DNA from: Tannerella sp.
GTDB lineage: Bacteria; Bacteroidota; Bacteroidia; Bacteroidales; Tannerellaceae
Reading direction: 5' to 3'
Assembly (NCBI GenBank): GCA_031279875.1
Contig: JAITHS010000072.1
Location: 1 to 6,679, forward strand
DNA: 6,679 nucleotides
The notes under the pieces were generated by a model that saw nothing but the letters and a program-made list of their open reading frames with translations, ran no database searches and was not told where the DNA came from. Positions 6,433-6,679 of this stretch are shown here, one piece after another. Position 1 is the first letter of the stretch. Every line of letters starts with the position of its first letter. A program made the translations under genes and the position numbers.

Positions 6433-6679
6433 ATGTATTTTAAACGATTTTTATTTCTTTTTGTCGCTATATGCCTCGGCACGGCGACGATGGCGACAAG
6501 GCGCTATGTGGCACCAACAGGCAGTAGCACTTACACTGGCCTCAACGGTTGGAGCAATGCATCCAACGATTTGCAGGCGATGATTAACGCCTCTACAGTA
6601 GGCGATGAGATTTGGGTATATGCAGGTATGTATAAACCCAACCGTCCGTTCGACAACCGACAAACCCCCCCCCCCCCCC
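6433..6679 (+). CDS. Secreted surface-type protein, probable beta-helix (polymorphic outer-membrane-like) family, N-terminal part
   Basis: The frame opens at ATG 6433, the first start after an in-frame TAA at 6427-6429, and stays open for 82 codons to the window edge. The first 21 residues, MYFKRFLFLFVAICLGTATMA, form a typical Sec signal peptide. The mature part begins RRYVAPTGSS and continues with a GLNGWSNASNDLQAMINAS segment (about 44-62), then GDEIWVYAGMYKPNRPFDN (65-83 of the local reading, just before the C-run). From memory, this 'trp-Asn-Ala...Leu-Gln-x-x-Ile...Gly-Asp-x-Ile-Trp-Val-x-x-Gly-x-Tyr-Lys-Pro' pattern is typical of Bacteroidota beta-helix surface proteins, often very long and exported by the type IX system. 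The C-terminal sorting domain is outside the window. The frame then enters a run of C residues coding for proline. Function and ligand are unknown. Confidence 0.7.
   Translation, partial: MYFKRFLFLFVAICLGTATMATRRYVAPTGSSTYTGLNGWSNASNDLQAMINASTVGDEIWVYAGMYKPNRPFDNRQTPPPP
6665..6679 (+). repeat. C15 homopolymer inside the coding sequence at the window end
   Basis: Fifteen consecutive C residues end the window, right after the codons for Arg-Gln-Thr of the secreted protein. In the current frame they encode proline. The true tract length and what follows are unknown. It may be a slipped-strand (phase-variable) tract, or a sequencing artefact: two-colour chemistry produces false poly-G, which reads as poly-C on the opposite strand at contig ends. 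Confidence 0.75.

Noticed and set aside
6451..6663. 70-codon minus-strand open frame at the right end
   Set aside because: It is antisense to a frame with a clean signal peptide and a recognisable beta-helix-type N-terminus, and it is rich in Cys and His without motifs.

Overview
The window looks like a chromosomal fragment of a Bacteroidota bacterium, most likely Bacteroidales. Three things point there: promoters of the TTTG-N20-TAnnTTTG type, a lack of Shine-Dalgarno sequences before the genes, and RimP and S15 proteins of the Bacteroidales kind. I cannot name a species.

Layout from left to right. The first 84 bases are the beginning of rimP on the minus strand, with its own leader and a canonical promoter (150-181). 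Diverging from it, a two-gene unit fills most of the window. The first gene (286-4986) is one unbroken 1566-codon reading frame. It joins a complete RND-type efflux permease (about residues 1-1030), a linker with about six extra membrane segments (about 1045-1257), and a full ABC ATPase domain of the ABC-2/CcmA type (about 1290-1500). The second gene (5009-5713), 22 bases downstream, encodes a six-helix ABC-2 permease, the natural membrane partner for that ATPase. No periplasmic adaptor (MFP) or TolC-like channel gene is next to them. rpsO (5790-6065) follows with its own promoter, which starts at the base after the permease stop codon, and a strong intrinsic terminator (6092-6134).

The 367-base gap after rpsO holds the terminator, a long imperfect palindrome, a 12-base perfect inverted repeat carrying a -7 box in each arm, and a structured leader. 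The leader runs into the start of a secreted surface-type protein (6433 to the window end). That frame runs into fifteen consecutive C residues at the very end, which is either a phase-variable tract or a contig-end artefact.

The main point of interest is the RND-ABC fusion with its ABC-2 partner. It physically couples a transporter class normally driven by proton or sodium gradient to an ATP-hydrolysing domain. Its RND part also lacks two of the charged residues used for proton relay in AcrB. Whether it works as one hybrid pump or as two tethered transporters cannot be told from sequence. rimP and rpsO are ordinary translation genes that flank it.
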